Below, one piece after another: positions 54,028 to 63,560 of a DNA stretch of 64,000 nt. The notes under the pieces were generated by a model. That model was not told the DNA's origin, made no database searches, and worked only from the letters and a program-made list of their open reading frames with translations. How positions within the stretch are numbered: the first letter of the stretch is position 1; each line of letters opens with the position of its first letter. Origin of the DNA: Acetobacter oryzoeni (GTDB lineage Bacteria; Pseudomonadota; Alphaproteobacteria; Acetobacterales; Acetobacteraceae); the NCBI RefSeq assembly GCF_004014775.2, contig NZ_CP042808.1:868001-932000 (forward strand), read 5' to 3'. Position numbers and translations under genes: made by a program.

Positions 54028-55821
54028 ATGACGTCACAAGCATCTGCTTCCTCTACCCGTTCGTCCCGTTCATCCCGCGATTTGTTGCCGGATGATACCC
54101 GCGTGCTTCTGAGGAGGTTATGGCGGGAGCAGGTGCGCCATTATCCCGGTAACCTTACGGCTGTTGTGCTGCTTACGGTGTTAACCGCCGGGCTTACGGC
54201 GCTGTATCCGCTGGTTATCCAGCGCGCGCTGGATATGTTTTCTAGCCACGATTCCCGCATTCTGTATCAGGTGCCGTTGCTGGTGGTGCTGATTACGGTT
54301 GCCAAATCCATTTCCCAATACGCGCAAACGCTGGCGTCTCAAGGGTTGGTGCTCAAGGTTATTCGCGGTTTGCAAAGCGAGATGTTCGCGCATCTGGTGC
54401 AGGCAGATATTACCGATGTAGAGCGCGAGGCTCCGGCCAAGCTGGCAGCCCGCTTTACCACGGATGCCGTTTCCATCCGTGAAGCCATGATCCGGGCCGT
54501 GAACTCGCTGGGTGATGTTGTGACCGTGGTGGGGCTGATTGCCTCCATGTTCTACATGGATTGGGAACTTAGCCTGATTGCCGGGCTGCTTTACCCTATT
54601 GCCGCAGTGCCTATTCAAAAACTGGGCAAGCGTGTGCGTCGCGCTTCTGGCGGCATGCAGGAACGGATTGGGGAAACAGCCGCATTTCTAACGGAAAGCT
54701 TCAGTCAGGCGCGCACCGTACGTGTGTATCGGCTTGAACAGCGCGAGGAAGAGCGCGCTGCTATTTCTTTTGATCATCTGCATCAGGCCATGTTGCGCAT
54801 TACGCGGGGCCGTGCGCGTGTTGACCCCTTGCTGGAAGCACTGGGTGGCTCAGCCGTGGCAGCCGTATTGGGTTTTGCAGGCTGGCGTGCGGCTATGGGT
54901 GGCGCCACGTTGGGAGATTTTTCCGGCTTTGTGGCTGCTTTGTTGCTGGCAGCGCGCCCTCTGCGTGCATTGGGCGCCTTGAATGCTGCCTTGCAGGAAG
55001 GTTTGGCCGGCCTTGTGCGCATTTTTGAAATTATTGATGAAAAACCGGCTGTGGCCGATAGCCCGAATGCTGTGCCTCTTTGTGCCGGGCAGGGTGATCT
55101 GGTTTTTGAAAACGTAGGTTTTGTTTACCCAGATGGGCGGGTTGGCCTTTCTGGCCTGAATTTTGAGGCCAAGCCCGGTTTTACTGTCGCTTTGGTGGGG
55201 CCATCTGGGGCAGGTAAGTCCACCGCACTTTCTCTGGTGCCGCGCCTGCATGATGTAACATCTGGCCGCATTTTGCTGGATGGGCAGGACTTGCGTGATC
55301 TCACGCTGGCCAGCCTGCGAGATGCCATTGCCTATGTTAGCCAAGACCCTTTGTTGTTTGATCTTTCTGTGCGCGACAATATTCTGATAGGCCGCCCCAC
55401 AGCTACGGAAGAAGAAGTGCAGGCCGCAGCCAAGGCCGCAGCGGCTGAAAAGTTTATTCTGGCTTTGCCCGCAGGGTATGAAACCATAGTGGGGCCGGGC
55501 GGGCAGCGCCTTTCTGGCGGCCAAAGGCAGCGTGTGGCCTTGGCACGTGCACTGCTGCGTAACCCGCGCCTTCTGCTGCTGGATGAGGCCACAAGCGCGC
55601 TGGATAGTGAAAACGAAGCCGCAGTGCAGGATGCCTTGGCAACCCTGCGTCAAGGGCGCACCACGCTTGTTGTGGCTCATCGTCTTTCTACCGTGCGTTC
55701 GGCTGATCTGGTGGTGGTGATGCAGGAAGGGCATGCCGTGGAATGCGGAAACCATGATGAGCTCATGGCGCAAAATGGCCTGTATGCGCGTTTGGTCAGA
55801 ACGCAGGGGCTGGAACGCTAA
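54028..55821 (+). CDS. ABC exporter, MsbA-like (fused membrane and ATPase domains)
   Basis: The 597-residue half-transporter has six membrane segments (about residues 45-315). An ATPase domain follows with Walker A GPSGAGKST, signature LSGGQRQRVALARALL, Walker B LLLLDEATSALD and H-loop VAHRLSTVRS. It works as a homodimer; candidate cargoes are lipids or drugs. I chose the ATG at 54028, behind GAGAAGAG, over an upstream GTG. It follows the CCA enzyme after 57 bases. Confidence 0.9.
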   Translation: MTSQASASSTRSSRSSRDLLPDDTRVLLRRLWREQVRHYPGNLTAVVLLTVLTAGLTALYPLVIQRALDMFSSHDSRILYQVPLLVVLITVAKSISQYAQTLASQGLVLKVIRGLQSEMFAHLVQADITDVEREAPAKLAARFTTDAVSIREAMIRAVNSLGDVVTVVGLIASMFYMDWELSLIAGLLYPIAAVPIQKLGKRVRRASGGMQERIGETAAFLTESFSQARTVRVYRLEQREEERAAISFDHLHQAMLRITRGRARVDPLLEALGGSAVAAVLGFAGWRAAMGGATLGDFSGFVAALLLAARPLRALGALNAALQEGLAGLVRIFEIIDEKPAVADSPNAVPLCAGQGDLVFENVGFVYPDGRVGLSGLNFEAKPGFTVALVGPSGAGKSTALSLVPRLHDVTSGRILLDGQDLRDLTLASLRDAIAYVSQDPLLFDLSVRDNILIGRPTATEEEVQAAAKAAAAEKFILALPAGYETIVGPGGQRLSGGQRQRVALARALLRNPRLLLLDEATSALDSENEAAVQDALATLRQGRTTLVVAHRLSTVRSADLVVVMQEGHAVECGNHDELMAQNGLYARLVRTQGLER

Positions 55822-55840
55822 GGCCAGCACTGCAGATCAG

Positions 55841-55866
55841 GCAGTAGCAAACTGCGTCTTTTTTAC
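55841..55866 (+). terminator. probable terminator after the ABC exporter
   Basis: GCAGT (55841-55845) pairs with ACTGC (55851-55855), followed by GTC and six Ts. The stem is short (five pairs), so strength is uncertain. It lies 20 bases past the exporter stop. Confidence 0.55.
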
Positions 55867-55945
55867 AGCAAAACATGAAAAACCTAGGTTGCACGTGTGC
55901 TGAATACCATGTGCGACTTGATGCCCGCCTGTGAACATGCCACAA

Positions 55946-55970
55946 CTCTGACCGACCAGTTCGGTCAGAG
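55946..55970 (+). promoter_or_regulatory. TetR-type operator before the emrAB genes
   Basis: CTCTGACCGA (55946-55955) and TCGGTCAGAG (55961-55970) form a perfect ten-base inverted repeat around CCAGT. The core ACCGACCAGTTCGGT resembles operators of TetR-family repressors of efflux pumps. No tetR gene lies within the neighbouring genes, so the regulator would act from elsewhere. Confidence 0.7.
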
Positions 55971-56027
55971 AAAGAGTGACCGAAAAAGCAGGGTATGCGC
56001 CGTGCGTTTGAGATGGCAGGGAACAGT

Positions 56028-57200
56028 ATGACAGACGACCACAACGACCAGTCTTCCGCAAATACCGGCGCACCAGCCAAGCCAGAAGAAAAGAAAAAAG
56101 AAAATCCCCGCCGCAAGATTATTCTCACTGGGGTTATTGCCGTACTGGCTGTAGGTGCCGGTGTGTACTGGTTTATGACTCGCAATGAAGTGGAAACGGA
56201 TGACGCCTTTACCGCAGGGCGTGCCATTACCATTGCACCGCATGTGAGTGGGTATGTGACGGAACTGCTGGTGAACGATAACCAGTTTGTGCGCAAAGGC
56301 CAGCTTTTGGCCCGCATAGACCCCCGAGACTGGAAAGCAGCGCGAGATCAGGCTGCTGCACAGGTTGAAAGTGCGCAGGCCTCCAAAAACGCCAGTGACA
56401 TGATGCACATGGTGGCCATGCTGGAGTTCCCCGGTAAGCTGTTGCAGGCAAAAGGTCAGCTAGAAGCCGCCAAGGCGCAGGAATTTAAGGCGCAAACAGA
56501 TTTTCGCCGCCAGCATGTGGTGGAACGTGCAGCAACCTCGCAGCAGGATATAGATTCCGCCCGCGCGGCGTTGGATGCCGCCAAGGCCCGCGTGATAGCC
56601 GCACAGGGTGCCGTGCAGATGGCCATGCCCGTGCAGCCCAATATTCAGAACGCCGCTATCCAGATCAGTCAGGAAGAGGCCGCGGTTAAAACTGCGCAGG
56701 CCCGGCTGGAAACAGCAAACCTGAATCTGGAATGGACAGAAATTCGTGCCCCGCATGATGGCTGGATTTCTCAGCGTAATCTGGAGCAGGGCAATTACGT
56801 GCAGCAGGGGCAGAATATACTGTCCATTGTACAGCCAGAAGTGTGGGTGGTGGCCAACTACAAGGAAACCCAGATTACCCGCATGAAGCCCGGCCAGAAG
56901 GTGGATATCAAGGTTGATGCCTATCCATCCCTTAAGGTGCATGGGCATATTGATTCATTGCAAAAGGGCACGGGCGCGCAGTTCAGTGCCTTCCCGCCAG
57001 AAAACGCAACAGGCAACTACGTAAAAATTGTGCAGCGTGTGCCTGTTAAAATCCTGATTGATGATGGTCTGGACCCCAACCAGCCGCTGGCACTTGGTAT
57101 GTCCGTAGTGCCTACTGTGCATGTTGATACAGAAGGCCATTCTGATGCCCCGCCGCGTGATGGGGCAGAACCTGCAACTCCGGCCCCGGCTGCGCAATGA
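56028..57200 (+). CDS. emrA: membrane-fusion protein, EmrA-like
   Basis: The 390-residue protein has a Lys-rich cytoplasmic start, one membrane segment (about residues 32-52), then VETDDAFTAGRAITIAPHVS and GYVTELLVNDNQFVRKGQLL, the lipoyl half-motif of EmrA/HlyD. A long helical hairpin and TEIRAPHDGWISQRNLEQGN follow. I chose the ATG at 56028, behind CAGGGA, over two earlier in-frame ATGs. Its stop overlaps emrB by four bases. Confidence 0.93.
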   Translation: MTDDHNDQSSANTGAPAKPEEKKKENPRRKIILTGVIAVLAVGAGVYWFMTRNEVETDDAFTAGRAITIAPHVSGYVTELLVNDNQFVRKGQLLARIDPRDWKAARDQAAAQVESAQASKNASDMMHMVAMLEFPGKLLQAKGQLEAAKAQEFKAQTDFRRQHVVERAATSQQDIDSARAALDAAKARVIAAQGAVQMAMPVQPNIQNAAIQISQEEAAVKTAQARLETANLNLEWTEIRAPHDGWISQRNLEQGNYVQQGQNILSIVQPEVWVVANYKETQITRMKPGQKVDIKVDAYPSLKVHGHIDSLQKGTGAQFSAFPPENATGNYVKIVQRVPVKILIDDGLDPNQPLALGMSVVPTVHVDTEGHSDAPPRDGAEPATPAPAAQ

Positions 57201-58774
57201 GCACACAGGCCGAAGTAGCCCCCGGCGGGTGGAAGCCGAAGCATAACCCATGGACTGTCGCCTTTGTTGTTACCATGGCGGCGTTCATGGAAATTCTGGA
57301 TACAACCATCGTGAACGTCTCCCTGCCGCATATCGCAGGGAGCCTATCCAGCACGTATGATGATGCGACGTGGACACTCACGGCCTATCTGGTAGCCAAC
57401 GGGATTGTGCTGACAATTTCTGGGTGGCTCGGTAAGGTTTTTGGCCGCAAAAACTACTTTCTTATCTGTATTGTTATGTTCACCGTATCATCGTTTTTGT
57501 GTGGTACGGCTACCAGTCTTGCAGAACTGGTTATTTTTCGTCTGATGCAGGGCTTTTTTGGCGGAGGGCTTCAGCCCAACCAGCAATCCATTATTCTGGA
57601 TAGCTTCCCGCCCGAAAAGCGTGCCGCAGCGTTTGGCCTTACCGCCATTGCAGCGGTTGTGGGGCCGGTTATTGGCCCAACGTTGGGTGGGTGGATTACC
57701 GATAACTTCTCATGGCGCTGGATTTTCTTCATCAACGTGCCATTCGGGTTTCTTACAACCGTTGGTGTGATGGCGCTGGTGGAAGATCCACCATGGGCGC
57801 GTAAACAGAAAGCCCCGGTAGATGCCATTGGCATCAGCCTGATTACCATTGGTTTTGCCAGCCTTGAAGTGATGGTGGACCGTGGTGAGGATGCAGACTG
57901 GTTTGGTTCCACCTTCATTCGTATTATGGGCGTTCTGGCGTTTCTGGGCATTGGTGGCGCCATTTTGTGGTTGCTGCATGCCAAAAACCCGGCGGTGGAT
58001 TTGCGCGTGTTCAAGGACCGCAACTTTGCGGTGGGCACAGCACTTATGGGGGCAATGGGCGCGCTGCTTTATGCATCCGCCATTATTGTTCCGCAGTTTG
58101 CCCAGCAGGTTATGGGCTACACGGCCACAATTTCTGGTTTGCTGCTTTCTCCGGGCGGGATTGCCGTTATCTTCCTGATCCCGATTGTGGGTAAGTTGAT
58201 GACGCTCATGCCCGTGCGCAATGTGATTGCACTGGGTTTTGGGCTTATGGGCATCGCTCTGTTCTGGTCTGCCCATTTGCTGCCATTGCTGGATTTCCAT
58301 CACCTCATGCTGTTCCGCATGAGCCAGACGGCCTGTTTGGCCTTTCTGTTTGTGCCGCTTTCTACCATTGCGTATTCCACTATTCCCGAAAAGCTGAATG
58401 CAGATGCCTCGGCGCTGTTCAGTATGGCGCGTAACGTGTTGGGGTCTTTGGCTATTTCTGGTGCTACGGCACTGCTTACAGAGCGGCGGCAGGCGCATCA
58501 GTCTTACATGGTGCAGTGGATGACACCGTACCATCAGCCGTATAATGATTATCTGGCACAGGCCAAAGGTGTTGCCACAGCCCACGGATACGCCCCTGGT
58601 GCCGCACAGGCTATTGCCCAGCATACCCTGTTTCAGGAATTTACCCGGCAGGTGGCCATGCTTTCTTACAACGAAGTGTTTATGATCTTGGGTATCGGCT
58701 CGTTCCTGTGCGTGCCGTTCTGCTTCCTGTTTTCTGCCATTACAGGCAGCGGCAAAACGACTGGCGCACACTAA
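57197..58774 (+). CDS. emrB: MFS multidrug transporter, EmrB/DHA2 family
   Basis: The 525-residue protein has 14 hydrophobic segments, an N-terminal MEILDTTIVNVSLPHIAGSL, motif A-like GWLGKVFGRKNYFL and motif C-like AVVGPVIGPTLGGWITDNFS. With EmrA and a TolC-type channel it exports hydrophobic compounds across both membranes. No outer-membrane gene is adjacent; it may share one from elsewhere. A palindromic operator lies upstream of the pair and a terminator follows. Confidence 0.95.
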   Translation: MSTQAEVAPGGWKPKHNPWTVAFVVTMAAFMEILDTTIVNVSLPHIAGSLSSTYDDATWTLTAYLVANGIVLTISGWLGKVFGRKNYFLICIVMFTVSSFLCGTATSLAELVIFRLMQGFFGGGLQPNQQSIILDSFPPEKRAAAFGLTAIAAVVGPVIGPTLGGWITDNFSWRWIFFINVPFGFLTTVGVMALVEDPPWARKQKAPVDAIGISLITIGFASLEVMVDRGEDADWFGSTFIRIMGVLAFLGIGGAILWLLHAKNPAVDLRVFKDRNFAVGTALMGAMGALLYASAIIVPQFAQQVMGYTATISGLLLSPGGIAVIFLIPIVGKLMTLMPVRNVIALGFGLMGIALFWSAHLLPLLDFHHLMLFRMSQTACLAFLFVPLSTIAYSTIPEKLNADASALFSMARNVLGSLAISGATALLTERRQAHQSYMVQWMTPYHQPYNDYLAQAKGVATAHGYAPGAAQAIAQHTLFQEFTRQVAMLSYNEVFMILGIGSFLCVPFCFLFSAITGSGKTTGAH

Positions 58775-58795
58775 AAAGCGCAGCAAAAAGCCAAT

Positions 58796-58835
58796 AAAAA
58801 AGCTCCCTGACTATGGTTGGGCAGGGAGCTTTTTA
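58796..58835. terminator. bidirectional terminator between emrB and rppH
   Basis: The 14-base arm 58796-58809 pairs perfectly with 58822-58835 around a 12-base loop. It has a run of As at one end and of Ts at the other, so it serves both converging genes. Confidence 0.9.
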
Positions 58836-58848
58836 TTATGCGTTATGT

Positions 58849-59361
58849 TTATGCGCGGGGTTTTGCAAATTGTGCAAAATCCTGCACCAAGCGTTCATAA
58901 ATCGGTTTTTTAAACCCGACATTCTGCTGGGGCAGAGTGGCAAGCTCTATCCATTGCCATGCGTCAAATTCCGCTGGGGTTTGGGCATCCAGCCGGATAT
59001 CGGCATCTGTGCCTTCAAAAGCCAAGGCAAACCATTTTTGTGTCTGGCCCCGATACTTTCCACCCAATGCACGGCCTATAAGGTGCTGGGGCAGATCATA
59101 CGTAATCCATTCTGGATGTTCGGCCAGAATACGCACTTTATCTGTGCCAATTTCTTCCGCCACTTCGCGCAGTACGGCCTTTTGGGGGTCTTCTCCGGCA
59201 TCAATGCCGCCTTGGGGGCATTGCCATGTGCCTTCGCTCAATGGGCCGCCAGCGCCGGGCATATCCGTGCGCCGGGCAATAAAAATGCGTCCATCAGCAT
59301 GAAAAATCATGGCCCCCACATTAGGGCGATACGGAAGGGACGGAGAGCTTGCGTCTGTCAT
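58849..59361 (-). CDS. rppH: RNA pyrophosphohydrolase (Nudix)
   Basis: The 170-residue protein begins TDASSPSLPYRPNVGAMIFH and has GTWQCPQGGIDAGEDPQKAV and LREVAEEIGT, which together form the Nudix box. Such enzymes remove pyrophosphate from RNA 5' ends or hydrolyse dinucleoside polyphosphates. The ATG at 59361 overlaps the upstream deacetylase stop by four bases; a longer reading lies inside that gene. It is the last gene of the gpmI-envC-ctpA cluster. Confidence 0.92.
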   Translation of the reverse strand: MTDASSPSLPYRPNVGAMIFHADGRIFIARRTDMPGAGGPLSEGTWQCPQGGIDAGEDPQKAVLREVAEEIGTDKVRILAEHPEWITYDLPQHLIGRALGGKYRGQTQKWFALAFEGTDADIRLDAQTPAEFDAWQWIELATLPQQNVGFKKPIYERLVQDFAQFAKPRA

Positions 59362-60449
59362 TGTTGCGGCTGGCCTTGCTGCTGCACACGTGGGTTGGAA
59401 AGGTTCACATGCATGCTGCCGTCTGCAGCGGCTGGGCCGTAAGCAGACATATCTGGCGGCAGAACAATCTGGCTGACTGGCACCAACGCAATGCCCATGT
59501 CTTTGAGGTGCGGCAACCACGCGCGCAGGCAGGCCATGGCCACAGGCCGCAATGGCCCCAAAATGCCAATGGCGCGGCCGTTCTGCCGTGCCATTTGCTG
59601 GAGTTTCAGCAACTGGATATCAATGTTGACAATATCCGTATCCGTGTTCACCACCACATCAGCGGTGGCGGTGCTGCTAGCCCCTTCGGTTTGTGTGCCG
59701 GGTGTGGCATCCAGATACAGCAGACCACGTTGGTCTATGGCCTTTACCAGAGATTTAAAGCTTTCAGATTGCGGGAAACTGCCACCATTCTGGCCTGCAA
59801 AGGCGTTGGTAACACCCACATAGCCCGCCAGATGAGAAAGCGCCCAGTTCAGATTATCCATGTTCTGCTGGGGTGAAAGCAGCAACCCAAGTGCCTTGGG
59901 GCCGGCATCTGTGTTCTTGGTGGCGTTATCCTGAATGGGGAGAGAAAGCAGCGTTTCATGCCTGTGCTGGCGTGCTGCGTTCATCAATTCTTCAGGGTTG
60001 GCGGCATAAGGTGAAATGCCCAGAGAAACCGGGCCGGGCAGGGAGTTTATGGCTTCGGTTGTCAGGTCATCTGTCTGGTCTATGCCATCAATCAGCAATG
60101 CCACCATGGGGGTGCCGGGTGGCACATCCACTGCAGGGGCGGCATAAACCTTTTTGGGTGTGCGATCATGCGCACCCACTTTGGGGAGGGGAAAGCCCCC
60201 CGGCCCATTCTTGCTTTCCAGCAGATCAGCCTGCGGCCCCGGAATGGTGGTGCGCTGCGCGGGGGAGGATTGTTTGGCAGCAGAATCTGCCGAAACATCA
60301 ATATCCTGCCCCTCAATGGAAAGGCCGGGCGGCCCCATAACCTGTAACCCTATGGCAAGCGCCACAGCAGCTGTGGCGCACCCGCCCCAAAAGCGGATAA
60401 AGGCGCGCCCGTTAGAGGGCAGTTGCTGCCAGAGCGATGGAGTGTGCAT
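59358..60449 (-). CDS. divergent polysaccharide deacetylase family protein (YibQ-like)
   Basis: The 363-residue protein has an N-terminal membrane segment (about residues 20-38), a Pro/Ser-rich linker, then MVALLIDGIDQTDDLTTEAI and LPGPVSLGISPYAANPEELM. RHETLLSLPIQ and AGYVGVTNAFAG follow. This matches the divergent polysaccharide deacetylase family often found next to envC and ctpA. Activity is unproven. It overlaps rppH by four bases and follows ctpA after 20. Confidence 0.88.
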   Translation of the reverse strand: MHTPSLWQQLPSNGRAFIRFWGGCATAAVALAIGLQVMGPPGLSIEGQDIDVSADSAAKQSSPAQRTTIPGPQADLLESKNGPGGFPLPKVGAHDRTPKKVYAAPAVDVPPGTPMVALLIDGIDQTDDLTTEAINSLPGPVSLGISPYAANPEELMNAARQHRHETLLSLPIQDNATKNTDAGPKALGLLLSPQQNMDNLNWALSHLAGYVGVTNAFAGQNGGSFPQSESFKSLVKAIDQRGLLYLDATPGTQTEGASSTATADVVVNTDTDIVNIDIQLLKLQQMARQNGRAIGILGPLRPVAMACLRAWLPHLKDMGIALVPVSQIVLPPDMSAYGPAAADGSMHVNLSNPRVQQQGQPQQ

Positions 60450-60469
60450 GGCCTTTCCCTTTCGCGCCC

Positions 60470-61915
60470 TTAGTGGTGCGTTGCACTATCCGTTTTGGCG
60501 GGTTGCTTGGCAGGTGGCAGAGATGCAGCCGGATCAGGAGAAGGCAGGCCCGCCATAAAGCGCACAATGCGCAGGCCTTCCTGAAGCTGGAAGTCTGTTG
60601 CAGGCTTATCGTATTCAAACTCCGGCCAGTTTGCTGGCGGTTCGTTTGGAATATCCTTGGCAATGGCAGGCAGATCTGTGCGCGGCTGTGCTTTGGTCTG
60701 GTTGCCACCCTGATTTTTCAGAATATGTTCCAGATCAGCTTCGCGCAGGCTGAAGGCCGGGTCTTCCCGCGTTTCCTTCACCACAATATCGGGCGTGATG
60801 CCCAGCGCCTGAATGGAGCGGCCAGAAGGTGTATAGTAACGTGCGGTGGTCAGCCGCACGGCACCGTTACCCGGAATGGGGATAATGGACTGCACAGACC
60901 CCTTACCGAAGGAACGTGTGCCAACCAGCACAGCCCGGTGATGATCCTGCAACGCGCCGGAAACAATTTCGGAAGCAGAAGCGGAGCCACCGTTAATCAG
61001 CACCACCAGCGGCAGACCATCAGTAATGTCGGTGCCGTGGGCATCCCAACGCTGGCTATCTTTGGGGTTGCGCGAGCGGGTGGAAACAATCTCACCCGAG
61101 CGAATGAAGTTGGAAGAAACATCCACAGCCTGATCCAGCAGGCCGCCCGGATCATTCCGCAGATCCAGCACCAGCCCGGCCAGCTTGCCACCAGCCTGCT
61201 GTTTAAGGCTGTTATAAGCCTTCAGCAGTTCTTTTTCCGTGGTTTCGTTAAACTGTGCCACGCGGATATACCCCACCCGGTCATACAGCGCGGATTTCAC
61301 TACATCGATGTGAATCACTTCACGCGTTAGCGTCACCACAATTGGCTTGGGTGTTTTTTCGCGCACCAGTGTCAGGGTAATTTTGGTGTTGGCCTTGCCG
61401 CGCATTTTCTTCACGGCTTCGTCCAGCGGGGTGCCGTCAATCGGGTGGCCATCTACGGCAATAATGTAATCACCCGGCTTGATGCCAGCCCGAAAACCCG
61501 GTGTGCCATCAATGGGGGATACAACGCGGATATGCCCATCCTGCTGCTGAAGTTCCAGACCAAGGCCGCCGAACTCGCCCTTCATCTGCACCATCATGTC
61601 ATCATACTGTTTTTGCGTCATGTAGGAGCTGTGCGGGTCCAGCCCGCTCAACATGCCATTCAGCGCATTTGTAATCAGATCACGGTCTGAAACAGGTTCC
61701 ACATACTGTTGGCGGATCATGTCCATAACCGTGCCAAACAGTGTGAGAAGCCGGTATGTTTCAGCGTGGTTTGTGGTGGGTGTGGCATCTGGCGCAGTGG
61801 CAGCCTGCGCGGAGGAAGCTACAAGGGCAGAGCCAGAAAAGTGGCCCGGATGAAAAGCCAGGGCAAGGCCGGTTAAGGCAGTGGCGCCGAACATCAGACC
61901 TGTGCGGAACTTCAT
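60470..61915 (-). CDS. ctpA: carboxy-terminal processing protease (S41)
   Basis: The 481-residue protein has a signal peptide (KFRTGLMFGATALTGLALAF, cleavage likely after SSAQA) and a PDZ domain with GEFGGLGLEL and GTPGFRAGIKPGDYIIAVDG. The S41 core has GGSASASEIVSGALQD with the catalytic serine and SFGKGSVQ with the lysine. It trims periplasmic proteins. The ATG at 61915 follows ACAGGAGAGACGATCGC; a longer reading upstream is rejected. A 178-base gap separates it from envC. Confidence 0.94.
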   Translation of the reverse strand: MKFRTGLMFGATALTGLALAFHPGHFSGSALVASSAQAATAPDATPTTNHAETYRLLTLFGTVMDMIRQQYVEPVSDRDLITNALNGMLSGLDPHSSYMTQKQYDDMMVQMKGEFGGLGLELQQQDGHIRVVSPIDGTPGFRAGIKPGDYIIAVDGHPIDGTPLDEAVKKMRGKANTKITLTLVREKTPKPIVVTLTREVIHIDVVKSALYDRVGYIRVAQFNETTEKELLKAYNSLKQQAGGKLAGLVLDLRNDPGGLLDQAVDVSSNFIRSGEIVSTRSRNPKDSQRWDAHGTDITDGLPLVVLINGGSASASEIVSGALQDHHRAVLVGTRSFGKGSVQSIIPIPGNGAVRLTTARYYTPSGRSIQALGITPDIVVKETREDPAFSLREADLEHILKNQGGNQTKAQPRTDLPAIAKDIPNEPPANWPEFEYDKPATDFQLQEGLRIVRFMAGLPSPDPAASLPPAKQPAKTDSATHH

Positions 61916-62093
61916 GCGATCGTCTCTCCTGTCGCAGGGCTGTATGTGGCCCTTGCGTGTTCTTCCTGTCTTTTCAGCCAGCACAATAGGGGTGTGGCCA
62001 AGGTTTTACGCGCATAACCAGATGTTCTGGCGTTGGTTGGGCAGAGTAACCTTTGTGCTCCTGCTTGGCAAAGTGCCAGCGTGTTTTCTGCCA

Positions 62094-63560
62094 TTACAGA
62101 AACGGCGCGGGATTGATGGTTTTCTGCCCATGGCGCAACTGAATGAACAGTGTGCCAGAGCCTCCGGAACTGCCCATCTGTCCTATAGGTGCGCCCTTTG
62201 TCAAACTCTGGCCCATATCTACGGCCAGTCCGCTTAGGCCCGCCATGATAAAGCGGTAATGGCGGCCGCAATTCAAAATAAGCATTTGCCCATAGGTGCG
62301 GAACGGGGCTGCAAAATCCACAGTGCCAGCACAGGGCGCGCGCACGCTGGCACCGGGGGGCGTGCGATACGTCATACCCGTAGCGGGGCCAGATTCGGTG
62401 GCAGACCCCCAAGTAGAAATAAGCGTGCCCGCAACGGGCCGTAGGCCAGACCCGGCAGAGGGATGCTCGGCCAGCCCCGGGCCCTGTGTTTTTACCATAG
62501 CGGCCATTTTGCGGCGTGCAGCTTCTGCCCGCGCGGCCTCATGCGCACGTTCTGCGGCAGCTATTTCCTTTTGCAGGGCAGATTCGGCCTGTGCCTGAAG
62601 GGCATCCAGTTTAGAAACAGCATCCTGCAAACTGGCCGCGCGTTGTGTGGCGGCCTGTAGCTGATGCGTGGTGTTCACGGCAGTGGCAGACGCCTGTTTT
62701 TGTGCTTCCCGCGCAAGGGCAGCCTGTTGGCGCACGGTATCGCGCTGGTGGCTTTGGGTTTGCTCAAGCTGGTTTAATTCAGCCAGCTTGTTTGTAAGCG
62801 TGGTATTTAATGCAGCCAGCCGAGCCTGACGGGCGCGCATGCCTTCGGCTTCCTGCTCCATCTGCCGGGAAAGCCCGCGCAAAACCAAAAAGCCGGTAAT
62901 GGCATCACCCTGCGGCATGGGGGCAGCCAGCAAGGTATCTGATGGATAAAGAGAAAGACGTTCCGCCAAAGGCAGAATAGGGGCAAGCGCATGGGCATCC
63001 TGCACCAAGGCTGCCTGAAGAGATGCCTGCTCCTTTTTCACATCCGAAATCTGATCTTGCAGATCAGCAATTTGCTGCTCGGTGCTTTGAAGTTGCGATG
63101 TCGCGTTTACCGTTGCAGCAGAAAGTGCAAGCGCACGGTTTTTGGCTTCTGCCGCTGCGGCCTGAGCTGCCTCATTCTGGCTGCGAGATTGCGTAACTGC
63201 GGCGGCTTGGCGCGCTTTTTCCTGCTCCATGGCCTCATGCTGCGCATGGGCCGCATTTACGGCAGCCTGTGCTTCGCGCACTGAACGATCGGACATAACG
63301 GAAGGTTCTGCGGCCGTTTTGCTTTTGCGCGCATGTGTGCTGCGGGCTTTGCTTTCCCGCGCAGGGGTTTTGGCCGTAGTTTGTGTGGCATGATGTGCCG
63401 TGGCTGCTTTTTTATGATGTGTGGTTGCAGCCTGTAAGGGCATTGCCGGGTAGGCCGCCAGCAAAGCAGGGGCTGCAACCAGAAGCGCCGTATATCCGGC
63501 CAGTTTTCCCCAGTGGGAAGAAGGGCAGACAGGGGAAGAAAAAGGCCGGATACGTTTCAT
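62094..63560 (-). CDS. envC: EnvC-like murein hydrolase activator (degenerate M23 domain)
   Basis: The 488-residue protein has a signal segment (about residues 19-44), a long Ala/Gln-rich coiled coil (about 90-330), then a LytM fold. That fold shows TGMTYRTPPGASVRAPCAGT, RFIMAGLSGLAVDMGQSLTK and TLFIQLRHGQ. The histidine and aspartate ligands of active M23 peptidases are absent at the expected sites, as in EnvC, which activates amidases instead of cutting murein. The ATG directly follows the gpmI stop (TGAATG). A role in cell separation is inferred. Confidence 0.88.
   Translation of the reverse strand: MKRIRPFSSPVCPSSHWGKLAGYTALLVAAPALLAAYPAMPLQAATTHHKKAATAHHATQTTAKTPARESKARSTHARKSKTAAEPSVMSDRSVREAQAAVNAAHAQHEAMEQEKARQAAAVTQSRSQNEAAQAAAAEAKNRALALSAATVNATSQLQSTEQQIADLQDQISDVKKEQASLQAALVQDAHALAPILPLAERLSLYPSDTLLAAPMPQGDAITGFLVLRGLSRQMEQEAEGMRARQARLAALNTTLTNKLAELNQLEQTQSHQRDTVRQQAALAREAQKQASATAVNTTHQLQAATQRAASLQDAVSKLDALQAQAESALQKEIAAAERAHEAARAEAARRKMAAMVKTQGPGLAEHPSAGSGLRPVAGTLISTWGSATESGPATGMTYRTPPGASVRAPCAGTVDFAAPFRTYGQMLILNCGRHYRFIMAGLSGLAVDMGQSLTKGAPIGQMGSSGGSGTLFIQLRHGQKTINPAPFL

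Noticed and set aside
62094..62480. Active M23 endopeptidase
   Set aside because: The fold is present but the metal-binding His and Asp residues are missing, so EnvC-type activator is the better call.
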